A DNA stretch of 64,000 nucleotides from Rhynchopus euleeides (lineage: Eukaryota; Euglenozoa; Diplonemea; Diplonemida; Diplonemidae), in assembly GCA_963210315.1 (NCBI GenBank), contig OY723255.1:2232001-2296000 (forward strand). Reading direction: 5' to 3'. Numbering within the stretch: position 1 is the first letter of the stretch; each line of letters starts with the position of its first letter. Made by a program: the position numbers and the translations under genes. The notes beneath the pieces were generated by a model. The model made no database searches, was not told where the DNA came from, and saw only the letters and a program-made list of their open reading frames with translations. Shown piece after piece: positions 42,602 through 51,369 of the stretch.

Positions 42602-42691
42602 GGGGGCCTTCGCTCAGGAGTGCAGAACGGCGAGTTGACTCACGAAGTCGGTGCCAAACTGACACAGTTTGGCACACAGAGCGAAGGCCCC
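42602..42691. mobile_element. Family G short element
   Basis: The ends GGGGGCCTTCGCTC and GAGCGAAGGCCCC enclose a second inverted pair (GGTGCCAAACTG/CAGTTTGGCAC) near 42649-42674. About 90 bp. Confidence 0.7.
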
Positions 42692-42945
42692 TGTGGCGGA
42701 TTTGGCCACCTCTGTGCGTAATAATAACAAGCGTTGCAGCAAGTGATGTTTGTGCGTCTTCCATGCGTCGTCTGTGCGAATTCCAGTTGGCTTTGCTGCG
42801 CATATCAGGAGCCGGACACGCTGGGGTTGGTTGTCACAAGCCCGACCCTTCCGTGGGTTTGGGGGCCAGGAACCGTGAGGAACGAGGACCCCACCCCCAC
42901 CCCCCCCCCCCCCCGCCCCCCCCCCCTTTCCTTGCAGGCATGTCG

Positions 42946-43176
42946 CTAAGCGTCGACCGTCGACCCAGTGATTTTGGGTTTCCCCCCCCATAAAAAAGCG
43001 TCGACCCAGCGTCGACCCAGTGGACTGGGTTGACGCTTGGTCGAGGCTTGGAGCGTCGACCCAGTGGAACTGGGTTGCCATTCAAGCCTGGACCAAGCGT
43101 CAACCCATTTATTACACTGGGTCGACGCTCACCAAGCGTCGACCAAGCGTCAACCCACTTTCACTGGGTCGACGTC
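42946..43176. repeat. GTCGAC / GCGTCRACCC palindrome array
   Basis: More than ten units of AGCGTCGACCCA or AGCGTCAACCCA and their complements (TGGGTYGACGCT) occur, separated by ACTGGG-type spacers. A further unit is at 43540-43552. The first six bases after AG equal the start of the short-element core (GCGTCAAC). Confidence 0.85.
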
Positions 43177-43202
43177 GAAGAGAGTATGGGTTTGCAGGAA
43201 CA

Positions 43203-43258
43203 GATGCTCACTACCGTGGCCTCCGGCGGCTGGGGGGCTCTGCCCCCCAGACCCCCCA
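43203..43258. repeat. GGCGGCTGGGGGGCTC hairpin repeat
   Basis: Another copy of the sequence described at 8920, beginning CACTACCGTGGCCTCCGGCG. Confidence 0.75.
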
Positions 43259-43600
43259 TCTCGCGTGCCCGTCTCGTAACCAAGTCCTTGCGCTTTGACG
43301 GCCGTGGCATATCAGGGGGCAGCGTCGAAATCATGGTCCCGAAAGCCATTTTTTGGTTTCCTCCGGCACCCGACGGCGCGAGCGGGAGAGGAACCACGGA
43401 AGGAACCCAGCGCCTCACACCGTGCCCACCTAGTGGTCCACCGGTGGGAAAATTTGGCAACAACACGAGCGCGCGCGAAGCGCGCGCGAGAAAAATTGAC
43501 CCCTAGTGTTTTCCCCCCTGATCCCCCCCCCCAAAACAGGAGCGTCAACCCACCAAATCTCCAAAATCGAAAAGTTAGCGACAGGCCTGCTTTCCTTGCA

Positions 43601-43682
43601 CGACGCGGTCTTCACCTCCCGCCGGGTACCCGGGAGGGTAACCGGGACCTCCCGAGTACCCGAGGAGGTGAAGACCGCGTCG
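43601..43682. mobile_element. 82-bp foldback sequence
   Basis: The ends CGACGCGGTCTTCACCTCC and its complement are perfect over 19 bases and enclose GGGTACCCGGGAGGGTAACC-type palindromes. No target duplication is obvious. Confidence 0.75.
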
Positions 43683-43689
43683 TCTGTCA

Positions 43690-43950
43690 AAAACGATTGC
43701 CGGGTTTCTTTTGTTTTGTGTGTGCAAACCTTCTGGTGACCTGTCACGTTGGGGCGTGGAGTGCAGGTGAACAGAACATTGCCCCCACTGCAACCTTTTT
43801 AGTTCTGAACACCTTCTGCGAGCACGGTGCGTTTGACACAAAACATGAGGTCGGGTCAACACTTGTCCCAGGCCCCCAGGCCTCACGTGTGTCCATGAAA
43901 AAGGTTGCAGTGGAGGCCTTGCCAAAGTGTGTCAGGTTGCCACCCGGCAA
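43690..43950. repeat. Dispersed repeat, inverted relative to 17800-17945
   Basis: It shares TTTCTTTTGTTTTGTGTG, TTCTGGTGACCTGTCACGTT and TTTTTAGTTCTGAACACCTT (as complement) with the 3' flank of cyclase-like copy A. Confidence 0.65.
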
Positions 43951-44048
43951 GGGGTGCCCTCGCTACCAGGCACAGCTCGTCAGTCCAGAGGGGGGGGCAG
44001 GCTGCCCCTCAGTTGTCTCACTCAGTCACGCCTGGTAGCGAGGCCCCC
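43951..44048. mobile_element. Family G short element
   Basis: The ends GGGGTGCCCTCGCTACCAGG and CCTGGTAGCGAGGCCCCC enclose a small inner palindrome (GGGGCAGGCTGCCCC-like). About 98 bp. Confidence 0.75.
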
Positions 44049-44274
44049 AAATCCTTGTTAGGAGGAAAGGGGCGCTTCTGCAACACTTGTGAGCAGGACA
44101 TGTCACGACATGGTTCATGTGTACGTCCCCCTGGGCAGGACGATCCAGACAAACGTCAAACCCCTGAAACAAGCGGGCTCATTTCCTTCTCCGCCGTCGC
44201 ACCCTGCACACATCACCCCACCAGGAGGACTTGCTGCCGCGAGCAGCGTGCAAAGGAATACGAAGCCAACAAAT

Positions 44275-46209
44275 ATGGATGTGACTGTTCGTCATGCCGA
44301 GACCGGTGACAGCTGTGTCGTCGGAGTTCCGGAAGGCGGGACCGTGGTCAGGCTGAAGGCGGATGCGCTGGAGGAGATGTTTCCGGGTTCTATCGACGCA
44401 TCCCGTGAGGCTGCATGCGTGGCAGCACACATCGAAGGGTGTGAGGAGGAGCTGGACGATGAAGAGCGCGTTGCCGACACGGGTCTGGAGGACGGGGGTG
44501 CTGTCAAGCTCGTCCCACGCTGGCCCACAGTCAAGGCCCCCGCTGTCTACTCATCTGAGCATGGCAGCTGCGTAATCCGCATCACACTGTCGAGGTGTGG
44601 GAAGCTGTGTGCGATGGGTTACCTCCAAGGACGCATCACTGTGTTTGACACCAGCACTGGTGATTGGGTGGCGGACTTAACACACGGCAGCAAGGCTGTT
44701 TTCTGCACTGCGTTCTCATTATGTGGGACTTGGTTGGCGACGTGCTCGTACGATGATACCATTTGCGTGTGGCTGACAGCAACCTGGGATCGGGTGTGCA
44801 TGCTAGACCATAGCACCACTGTGTACAGCGCAGCGTGGGCACGCTGCGGACGTCTGGTGTCCGGAGACAAGACTGGCAAAGTGCGTGTGTGGGACTTGAA
44901 GGGCACACCGAGCGCCACAGTGCTGGAGGGGCACATCGATAGTGTTAGTCGGTGCCTGCCTCCCCTGATATTTTTCTGTCTCAGACGGGTGGTGAAGGGG
45001 TGGATGGTGAGCGGGAGACGGGGCCACCAGGGAAATCAGAGACGGACAGAACGGAGGTCTCACAATCGCAGCCAGGGGAGCCTGGTAATGGAACAGAACC
45101 AGAGCCTGACGGAACCACTTGACTATATGCCAAGTGAGTGCCGCGTGGGGTGAGCTACGACCACGTGATGATGAAGGCTTGAACAAGAGATGAAGCGTTT
45201 AGTGTATACGAATGTGTGAGGTGAGTGTGTATGCTGACGGACGTGACGGAACGTGATGAATATTTTGTTTTCTAAAACGAATTCCCCCCCCCCCCCCCCC
45301 CCGGAACCTGAGAATGTGACCGCCTACCCAATGGTGTTTACACAAAGGAGTTCAGCGTGTTAAACCCCATTCTCTGTTCCCAAGGCAGAGCGGCGATGTG
45401 TACCCAGAGTGTACTTACGTGCACATGGCTCTGCAGATACGCTGAGTGGTGAGGGGCATGCCTGTTTTCCCTTTTGTTTCCATTATCTTGTCTTCAGAAC
45501 GAACACACGAATGAAACAAAAACCATAACAGAACGCCCCCACCCCTGATGTATGTTTTTTCTCAACCATTTCCCCCCCCCCCCCCTCCCCCAACCCCCGT
45601 TTTTGCTATGTCTTTTGATATGGTTCTTTCCCCCTTTTTTTCCCCCCCCCCCCCACCCGACAAGCGAATCAGCAGTGTGTATCTGTACACAGAAATAAAC
45701 CAATACCATGACAGTAGAGTGCTGGAGGGGCACAGCGATGCTGTTCTCAGTGTTGCTGTGTCAGGCACGAAGATCTTCAGCGCGTCACTTGACGAGAACA
45801 TCCGTGTGTGGGACATCAGCACCCTCACACACACACACACACCCTGGGTGATCACAGGAAGGGCGTCCCCTGCGTCGCCCTGACTCAGGACGAGCAGCAC
45901 CTGGTGTCGTGCTCTTTCGACATGACACTCAAGGTGTGGTGCACGGCCACCCTCAGCTGCGTACGTACTGTCCAACTGGATTTCCATCCCTACTCCCTTT
46001 CTGTGTCACAGCCAGGTGATGCTGTTGCTGTGGTGATCCCTCATTCCGAAACCACTACGCTGTACCGCCTCAGCACAGGCGAGTATCTGGGGAATGTGAT
46101 GGGCTCGCAGCGCTATGGCGTTGCCCTCAGCCCCTGCGGGAGGTGGGTCTTCACACCAAAGCAAAACATATCCGTCTCTGTGTGTGCTGTGTCTTCCGTG
46201 TCATCCTGA
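44275..46209 (+). pseudogene. Ubiquitin-like/WD40 family, copy 1, interrupted and frameshifted
   Basis: The first segment (44275 to about 44950) is open from ATG. It encodes the ubiquitin-like domain (ending EELDDEERVADTGLEDGG then AVKLVPRW) and the first three and a half WD blades, up to VLEGHIDSVS. A ~765-bp insert follows, flanked by near-repeats of GTGCTGGAGGGGCACA (44921 and 45719). Coding resumes at 45719 with VLEGHSDAVLSVAVSGTKIF. After WDISTL, a CA run two bases longer than in copy 2 (17 against 15 bases, 45825-45842) shifts the frame, and the remaining blades continue in another phase to the stop at 46209. If the insert is spliced out, one frameshift would still remain. The C-terminal blades are otherwise intact, so the damage looks recent. 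Confidence 0.7.
44951..45718. other. Insert inside WD40 copy 1
   Basis: It contains poly-C runs (45285-45302, 45572-45586, 45643-45655). A segment at 45470-45530 also occurs at 47045-47115, and a segment at 45655-45718 also occurs at 51648-51711 (CGACAAGCGAATCAGCAGTG). It is therefore composite repeat DNA. It may be removed as an intron, but no convincing donor was found. Confidence 0.5.
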
Positions 46210-46349
46210 GTGTCGTGTCTCTGAACGCTGTTGCCGGAACCTTGTTCCCCTGCCTTATGCTAAGCCCACTTTGTACCCCAGCCAAATGGCGAAGCCGCCA
46301 CCCGTAAAACAAATCCAAGTGAGAGACTGACAACGACACATTTACGCAC

Positions 46350-46530
46350 CGGCTTGTATTCTCGCCCCTCCAATACAGCACTCTCTGACCCCTGCTCTGT
46401 TGCGAGGCAGCTGTGCAGTGCACCTGAGATGAGATGAGATGAAGGCAAATGACCGACGCAGTGCTCTCTCTCTCTGCAGAGTGCTCCACACCGCCCCCTG
46501 TCCCGCCCCTCGCCCCAATCGAGCTTGACT
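46350..46530 (+). promoter_or_regulatory. Recurrent intergenic box, copy (possible promoter or processing element)
   Basis: It carries CTGACCCCTGCTCTGTTG, GAGGCAGCTG, a GATGAGATGAAGGCAAATGA purine stretch, GACGCAGTGCTCTCTCTC, CTGCAGA and CGCCCCAATCGAGC. Equivalent boxes occur at 28565, 47795, 49600, 52680 and 55070. The function is inferred from position only. Confidence 0.4.
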
Positions 46531-46703
46531 AGGCGTGAGGTGAGGTGGAAGGTGGGAATACTTGCGAGTTGGCAGAAGGGTCACGAAACACTTCAGGGAA
46601 TTCCGCACACGGCGCTACCCCACGCGCGCACCACCTCCCACACAGCCACCTCCCGGCGCCATGCCTGCAAGGGGCGCGAAGAAGGCGAGGTGTGTGACGC
46701 CCT

Positions 46704-46826
46704 GTGTGGGACTTGAAGCGCACACCGAGCGCCACAGTGCTGGTGGGTGTTGAGCGTGTTGAGCGGGGTGTTCAGCGGGGGATCATATGGCAAGACCATC
46801 CGCATGTGGGACATCAACACCCTGTG
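46704..46826 (+). pseudogene. WD40 family fragment (blade 3 to 4)
   Basis: It matches the stretch WDLKGTPSATVL, then a deletion-ridden GH region, then IRMWDINTL of the intact copies. It ends at CATCAACACCCT, where half a tRNA-Met on the other strand begins. Confidence 0.75.
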
Positions 46827-46866
46827 GGTTATGAGCCCACCGCGCTGACCACTGCGCCACTCTGCT
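46823..46866 (-). pseudogene. tRNA-Met (CAU) 5' half
   Basis: On the minus strand the bases AGCAGAGTGGCGCAGTGGTC, then AGCGCGG and an anticodon arm GTGGG-CTCATAA-CCCAC match an elongator tRNA-Met from the acceptor strand through the anticodon arm. The T-arm and 3' acceptor are absent and replaced by WD40 sequence, so it is a truncated gene. Confidence 0.7.
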
Positions 46867-46887
46867 TCTGTTGTTTACTTTCACAGC

Positions 46888-46959
46888 TCCCCTATGGTGT
46901 AGTGGTTAGCACCCTGGACTTTGAATCCAGTAGCCGCGGTTCAAACCCGCGTGGGGGAA
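46888..46959 (+). tRNA. tRNA-Gln (anticodon UUG)
   Basis: A complete cloverleaf can be drawn. The acceptor stem is TCCCCTA/TGGGGGA (one G-T pair), the D-arm lies in GTGTAGTGGTTAGCAC, the anticodon arm is CTGGA-CTTTGAA-TCCAG with TTG at the centre, the variable loop is TAGC, and the T-arm is CGCGG-TTCAAAC-CCGCG. It is 72 bases long, has no intron, and a TTTT terminator starts three bases downstream (46962-46965). It lies between two WD40 pseudogene fragments. Confidence 0.95.
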
Positions 46960-46961
46960 CC

Positions 46962-46965
46962 TTTT
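46962..46965 (+). terminator. RNA polymerase III terminator of tRNA-Gln
   Basis: A run of four T, three bases after the discriminator base. Confidence 0.7.
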
Positions 46966-47161
46966 GACTATATGCACACACGATACAGGAATCACTCACA
47001 CACACACATACCCTGGAGGGGCACACTGCTTGGGTGATGGACATCACCCTGTCCCTTTTGTTTCCATCATCTTGTATTCAGACTGAACACACGAATGAAA
47101 CAGGACTAGAGACAGAACGCCCCCACCCTTGGTATTCGGTGTTGTAGTGTATTGACACAAA

Positions 47162-47269
47162 GGGGGTCTTCGCTGGCCGTTATCCTCCGTCAATCTCCGT
47201 CAGTTTTCAGCTAATTCAACAGGGAATTCACCAAAATGCACTGACGGTCACCCCGTAGCGAAGACCCCC
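47162..47269. mobile_element. Family G short element
   Basis: The ends GGGGGTCTTCGCT and TAGCGAAGACCCCC are flanked by AAA on both sides (possible 3-bp duplication). The interior is nearly the complement of 51370-51477. Confidence 0.8.
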
Positions 47270-47377
47270 AAAGGCAACAAAAACAAACAAACCCCCCCCC
47301 CAAAGTTATGACAAGCAAAACTTGTAAGTTCTGCAGGAATTTACACATTCTTAAACCTTGATACCAAGACATAACTG

Positions 47378-47669
47378 ACTCAGGACGAGCAGCACCTGGT
47401 GTCGTGCTCTCGGGACATGTCACTCAAGGTGTGGTGCACAACCTCCCTCAGCTGCCTGCGTACTGTGCGACTGGCGGACGGGAAGACCACGGCACGGCCA
47501 ATCTCACTCGCTGTGTCACAGCCAGGTGATGTTGTTGCTGTGGGGTCTGATATTGTGACCACCACCCCACTGTACCGCCTCAGCACAGGTGAGCGTCGGA
47601 GGGTGGGCAGACAGGGTCATGTATTGCACTCAGCCCCTGCGGGAGGTGGGTCTTCGCACCAATAGCGGA
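47378..47669 (+). pseudogene. WD40 family C-terminal fragment
   Basis: It encodes recognisable pieces: LTQDEQHLVSCSRDMSLKVW, then CTTSLSCLRTVRLADGKTTA, SQPGDVVAVGSD and YRLSTGE. It is frameshifted near GERRRVGRQ and ends at a stop after FAPI-type sequence. The N-terminal blades and the ubiquitin-like part are missing. Confidence 0.75.
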
Positions 47670-47794
47670 CAAAACACTTCTGTCTCTGTGTGTGCTGTGT
47701 CTTCCGTTTCACCCTGAGTGCACTGTGGCTCAAAGGGCTTCCCTAAATAAATCCCTTCCCGTCTCGTGCGCTTCCCATTCTTTGCACCACCTTG

Positions 47795-48000
47795 CATTCG
47801 AGCCTCCCCAGCACGGCACTCTCTGACCCCTGCTCTGTTGGGAGGCAGCTGATGCGGTGCACCTGAGAGGAGAAGAGAGGAAAAGATCGACGCAGTGCTC
47901 ACTCTGCAGACTGCCCCACACCCCCTCCCCTCCCACCCCCCGCCCCAATTGAGCTCGACACCCCCACACCGCACAACACGCGAAGCTGCACCACCTGCAC
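47795..48000 (+). promoter_or_regulatory. Recurrent intergenic box, best-preserved copy
   Basis: Blocks in order: CTCTCTGACCCCTGCTCTGT, GGAGGCAGCTGATGCGGTGC, GATCGACGCAGTGCTCACTC, TGCAGACTGCCCCACACCCC, CGCCCCAATTGAGCTCGACA, then CACCGCACAACACGCGAA. It is nearly identical to 55070-55262, upstream of the EF-hand/WD40 gene. A family A element (48056-48212) lies between this box and WD40 copy 2. Confidence 0.45.
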
Positions 48001-48055
48001 ACAGGCAACCCTCCCTGCCAGCTGCTGTTTTGTTCTCATGCACACGACATTCGCG

Positions 48056-48212
48056 CGGAAAGTGTCATTCAGCTCTGCCAAACGTGCTCTCACACACGCC
48101 CCTTCATCAGGCAAGTAGGTTTGTTACTTTGTAAGTGTGTGTGGAAGCGTCAACGCATCAAACGAAGTATCAACAAGTAGAGAACGAGCGGCAGAGTTGA
48201 AGTGGCACTTTT
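48056..48212 (+). mobile_element. Family A short element
   Basis: The inverted ends GGAAAGTGTCATTCAGCTCT and AGAGTTGAAGTGGCACTTTT enclose the exact core at 48144-48156. It is almost the same sequence as the copy in the amastin-like intron (504-647). Confidence 0.85.
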
Positions 48213-48446
48213 GTGTGATGTTCATTTGAGTTGTGGGTGGAGTCTTCAGCTGATCACACCTGCAGCAAGTGACCTGCCCCCCACGCCCCATCACCTCCAA
48301 CCCACAGCCAGCCCCCGCCCCTGTGTCGTGCCGCCAGCCCACAGCACCACCCCTTGTGCAGGTGTTTTGCAATGTTGTGCTAACCCTTCTGGCGCATTCT
48401 GCTGTAAGGGGTTGTACGGACGTTGAGCAGAGGAAGCCCAAACTCC

Positions 48447-49580
48447 ATGGATGTGTCTGTCCGTCATGCCGGGAGCGGTGACAGCTGTGTCGTCGGAGTT
48501 CCGGAAGGCGGGACCGTGGTCAGGCTGAAGGCGGATGCGCTGGAGGAGATGTTTCCGGGTTCTATCAACGCATCCCGTGAGGCTGCATGCGTGGCAGCAC
48601 ACATCGAAGGGTGTGAGGAGGAGCTGGACGATGAAGAGCGCGTTGCCGACACGGGTCTGGAGGACGGGGGTGCTGTCAAGCTCGTCCCACGCTGGCCCAA
48701 CGTCAAGGCCCCCGCAGTCTACTCATCTCCGCATGGCGATCGTACGCACTGCATCACACTGTCGAGGTGTGGGACGCTGTGTGCTGTGGGGTACCACAAC
48801 GGACACATCACTGTGTTTGACACCATCACCGCTGATGTGGTGGCGGACGTAACACACGGCAACAGTACTATTTTTCGCGCAGCGTTCTCAGTCTGTGGGA
48901 CGTGGTTGGCAACGTGCTCTTCTGACGGCACCATCTGTGTATGGCTGGCCACAACCTGGGAGCAGATCTGCACGCTGGACCACAGCTCCTCAATCCGGAG
49001 TGCAGTGTGGACACGCTGCGGACGACTAGTGTCCGGAGACAACATCGGTATGGTGCGTGTGTGGTACTTGAAGGGCACACCGAGCCACACCGAGCTGGAG
49101 GGTCACATCAAACGTGTTGCCGGCCTTGCTGTGTCAACTACGAGGATCTTCAGCGGGTCGTGGGACAACAGCATTCGTGTGTGGGACATCAGCACCCTCA
49201 CACACACACACACCCTGGATGAGCACATCAAAAGAGTCACCGGCATCGCCCTGACTCAGGACGATCAGCACCTGGTGTCGTGCTCTGGCGACAAGTCACT
49301 CAAGGTGTGGTGCACAACCACCCTCAGCTGCCTGCGTACTGTGCGACTGGACTACTACCCTTTCTCGCTTGCTGTTTCACAACCAGGTGACGCTGTTGCA
49401 CTGGAGTCTATAAGTAACACCGTGCTGTACCGCCTCAGCACAGGTGAGTGTTTGGGGAAGGTGGGCGCAGAGAGTGGCAGTGTTTCACTCAGCCCCTGCG
49501 GGAGGTGGTTTTTCTCGACGGACCTCTATGTTCTGCTTGTGTCTTCCGTGTCACCTGAGCCGCCTGTTTCCGATTCCTGA
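48447..49580 (+). CDS. Ubiquitin-like/WD40 protein, copy 2
   Basis: 377 residues, uninterrupted, from the ATG giving MDVSVRHAGSGD (an ATG eight codons upstream is not shared by the paralogues). Residues 1-85 look like a ubiquitin-like fold: a beta start, VPEGGTVVRLKADALEEMFP, then EELDDEERVADTGLEDGG and AVKLVPRW. About seven WD40 blades follow, with marks such as CGTLCAVGY, WLATCSSDGTICVW, RLVSGD, IFSGSWDNSIRVWD, HLVSCSGDKSLKVW and SLSPCGRW. The final blade is shorter than in copies 3 and 4. WD40 propellers bind proteins or peptides. A ubiquitin-like module could link to the proteasome or a ligase, but this is inference. Differences from the paralogues cluster just after the GH-like dipeptide of each blade. 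Confidence 0.75.
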   Translation: MDVSVRHAGSGDSCVVGVPEGGTVVRLKADALEEMFPGSINASREAACVAAHIEGCEEELDDEERVADTGLEDGGAVKLVPRWPNVKAPAVYSSPHGDRTHCITLSRCGTLCAVGYHNGHITVFDTITADVVADVTHGNSTIFRAAFSVCGTWLATCSSDGTICVWLATTWEQICTLDHSSSIRSAVWTRCGRLVSGDNIGMVRVWYLKGTPSHTELEGHIKRVAGLAVSTTRIFSGSWDNSIRVWDISTLTHTHTLDEHIKRVTGIALTQDDQHLVSCSGDKSLKVWCTTTLSCLRTVRLDYYPFSLAVSQPGDAVALESISNTVLYRLSTGECLGKVGAESGSVSLSPCGRWFFSTDLYVLLVSSVSPEPPVSDS

Positions 49581-49599
49581 TCCTGCCTTGCATTCTAGC

Positions 49600-49760
49600 C
49601 TCCCCAGCACAGCACTCTCTGACCCCTGCTCGGGTTGGAGGCAGCTGATACGGTGCAGCTGATATGAGAATATGGCAAAAGGACTTTCACGCTGCTCTCA
49701 CTCTCTGCAGACTGCTCCACACCCCCCCCCCCTCACCCCCCGCCCCAATGGCGGCGCCTG
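49600..49760 (+). promoter_or_regulatory. Recurrent intergenic box, copy between WD40 copies 2 and 3
   Basis: It has CTCTCTGACCCCTGCTCGGG, GGAGGCAGCTGATACGGTGC, then CACGCTGCTCTCACTCTCTG, CAGACTGCTCC, a C-rich run and CGCCCCAATGG. It is degenerate compared with 47795. Confidence 0.4.
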
Positions 49761-50239
49761 AATGCTGAATCGCGGCATGATCTTTTCAGCCGCTGAAATG
49801 GGTCTTGCCTTGCCACTCTGTGCTTCCTGTTTGTTGTGCGTTTCACCACACCCTCTCCCCTCCCTCCATTCCCCCGTGTTGAGTGACATGTGTCGATAGG
49901 GTTCCATTTTTTACAACAACGGGGAACCTGTCAGTGTCAAAAAGATAGTAGGCAGCGCTTGGGCAACAAATACAATCTCCTCATCAGGCTGCGGAGTTGC
50001 TTTTGTTTTGCCCGGATTTGGCGCACAAACAACAGCCCTATCTTTTTGTGCCATGCTTGCCAGCACAGGGCGGCACCTGCGAGAGTGGCAAGCAACACAA
50101 AGCCACTATTAGTAGTCTTGACTTGCGGGATGCCGGTGCTCTGCTTGAGATTCTGCCCGCACACAGCACACACCGCCACACTCTCCAGGAAGGCTTTGCT
50201 GTTGGTGTCAGCGTGCAAGGGGAGGGGGAAGTCACAAAC

Positions 50240-51358
50240 ATGGAAGTGTCTGTTCGTCATACCGTGAACGGGCACAGCTGTGTCGTCGGAGTTCCGGAAG
50301 GCGGGACCGTGGTCAGGCTGAAGGAGGATGCGCTGGAGGTGATGTTTCCGGGTTCTATCAACGCATCCCGTGAGGCTGCATGCGTGGCAGCACACATCGA
50401 AGGGTGTGAGGAGGAGCTGGACGATGAAGAGCGCGTTGCCGACACGGGTCTGGAGGACGGGGGTGCTGTCAAGCTCGTTCCACGTTGGCCCACAGTCAAG
50501 GCCCCCGCTGTCTACACCAGTGCACATGGCGAGGTCATATCCTGCATCACACTGTCGAGGTGTGGGACGCTGTGTTCAGTGGGTTACCGCAACGGACACA
50601 TCACTGTGTTTGACACCATCACTGCGGCTGTGGTAGCGGACTTCGCAAAAGGCAACGCGATAGTTTGCTTCACTGCGTTTTCAGTCTGTGGGACGTGGTT
50701 GGCGACGTGCTCGTATGAGTGCACCATCTGCTTGTGGCTGACGGCAACCTGGGAGGAGGTGCACATGCTGGACCACAGCAGTCCCGTGCATAGTTCAGCG
50801 TGGACACACTGCGGACGTCTGGTGTCCGGAGATACGAAAGGGAAACTGCGTGTGTGGGACTTGAAGGGCACACCGAGCGCTACAGTGCTGGAGGGTCACA
50901 GCGAGATTGTTTGCAGCATTGCTGTGTCCGGCACGAAGATCTTCACCGCGTCATGTGACATCCGCCTGTGGGACATCAACACCCTCACTCATACACACAC
51001 CCTGGATGAGCACACTGGTAAGGTGGCCAGCATCGCCCTCACCAATGTCGACCAGCACCTCGTGTCGAGCTCGACCGACGATGCTCTCAAGGTGTGGTGC
51101 ACAACCTCCCTCAGCTGCCTGCGTACTGTGCAGCCGAACGACGCTATCCTCTCACTTGCGGTGTCTCAGTCAGGTGATGTTGTTGCTGTGGAGTGCTTCT
51201 TCTGCACCAAGCTGTACCGCCTCAGCACAGGTGAGTGTCTGGGGGAGGTGGACTCAGAGGGGAGTAGCGTTGCACTGAGCCCAGGCGGGGGGTGGGTCTT
51301 CACACCAACGGAAGACGATTGTGTCTCTGTGTGTGCTGTGTCTTCCGTCTCACCCTGA
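50240..51358 (+). CDS. Ubiquitin-like/WD40 protein, copy 3
   Basis: 372 residues from the ATG at 50240 (MEVSVRHTVNGHSC). The frame is open upstream to 49997, but paralogue homology starts here, and a likely acceptor (CACTCTCCAG at 50178-50187) lies about 50 bases before. The ubiquitin-like part differs from copy 2 at only a few residues. Blade 4 has lost two residues (FTASCDIRLWD against FSGSWDNSIRVWD). The CA tract reads in frame as LTHTHTLDE. Variable residues again follow each GH/EH pair: GHSEIVCSIAV, EHTGKVASIAL, HSSPVHSSAW. The last blade is full length (GWVFTPTEDDCVSVCAVSSV). No stops or frameshifts. Confidence 0.75.
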   Translation: MEVSVRHTVNGHSCVVGVPEGGTVVRLKEDALEVMFPGSINASREAACVAAHIEGCEEELDDEERVADTGLEDGGAVKLVPRWPTVKAPAVYTSAHGEVISCITLSRCGTLCSVGYRNGHITVFDTITAAVVADFAKGNAIVCFTAFSVCGTWLATCSYECTICLWLTATWEEVHMLDHSSPVHSSAWTHCGRLVSGDTKGKLRVWDLKGTPSATVLEGHSEIVCSIAVSGTKIFTASCDIRLWDINTLTHTHTLDEHTGKVASIALTNVDQHLVSSSTDDALKVWCTTSLSCLRTVQPNDAILSLAVSQSGDVVAVECFFCTKLYRLSTGECLGEVDSEGSSVALSPGGGWVFTPTEDDCVSVCAVSSVSP

Positions 51359-51369
51359 ACGGAGTGTTT

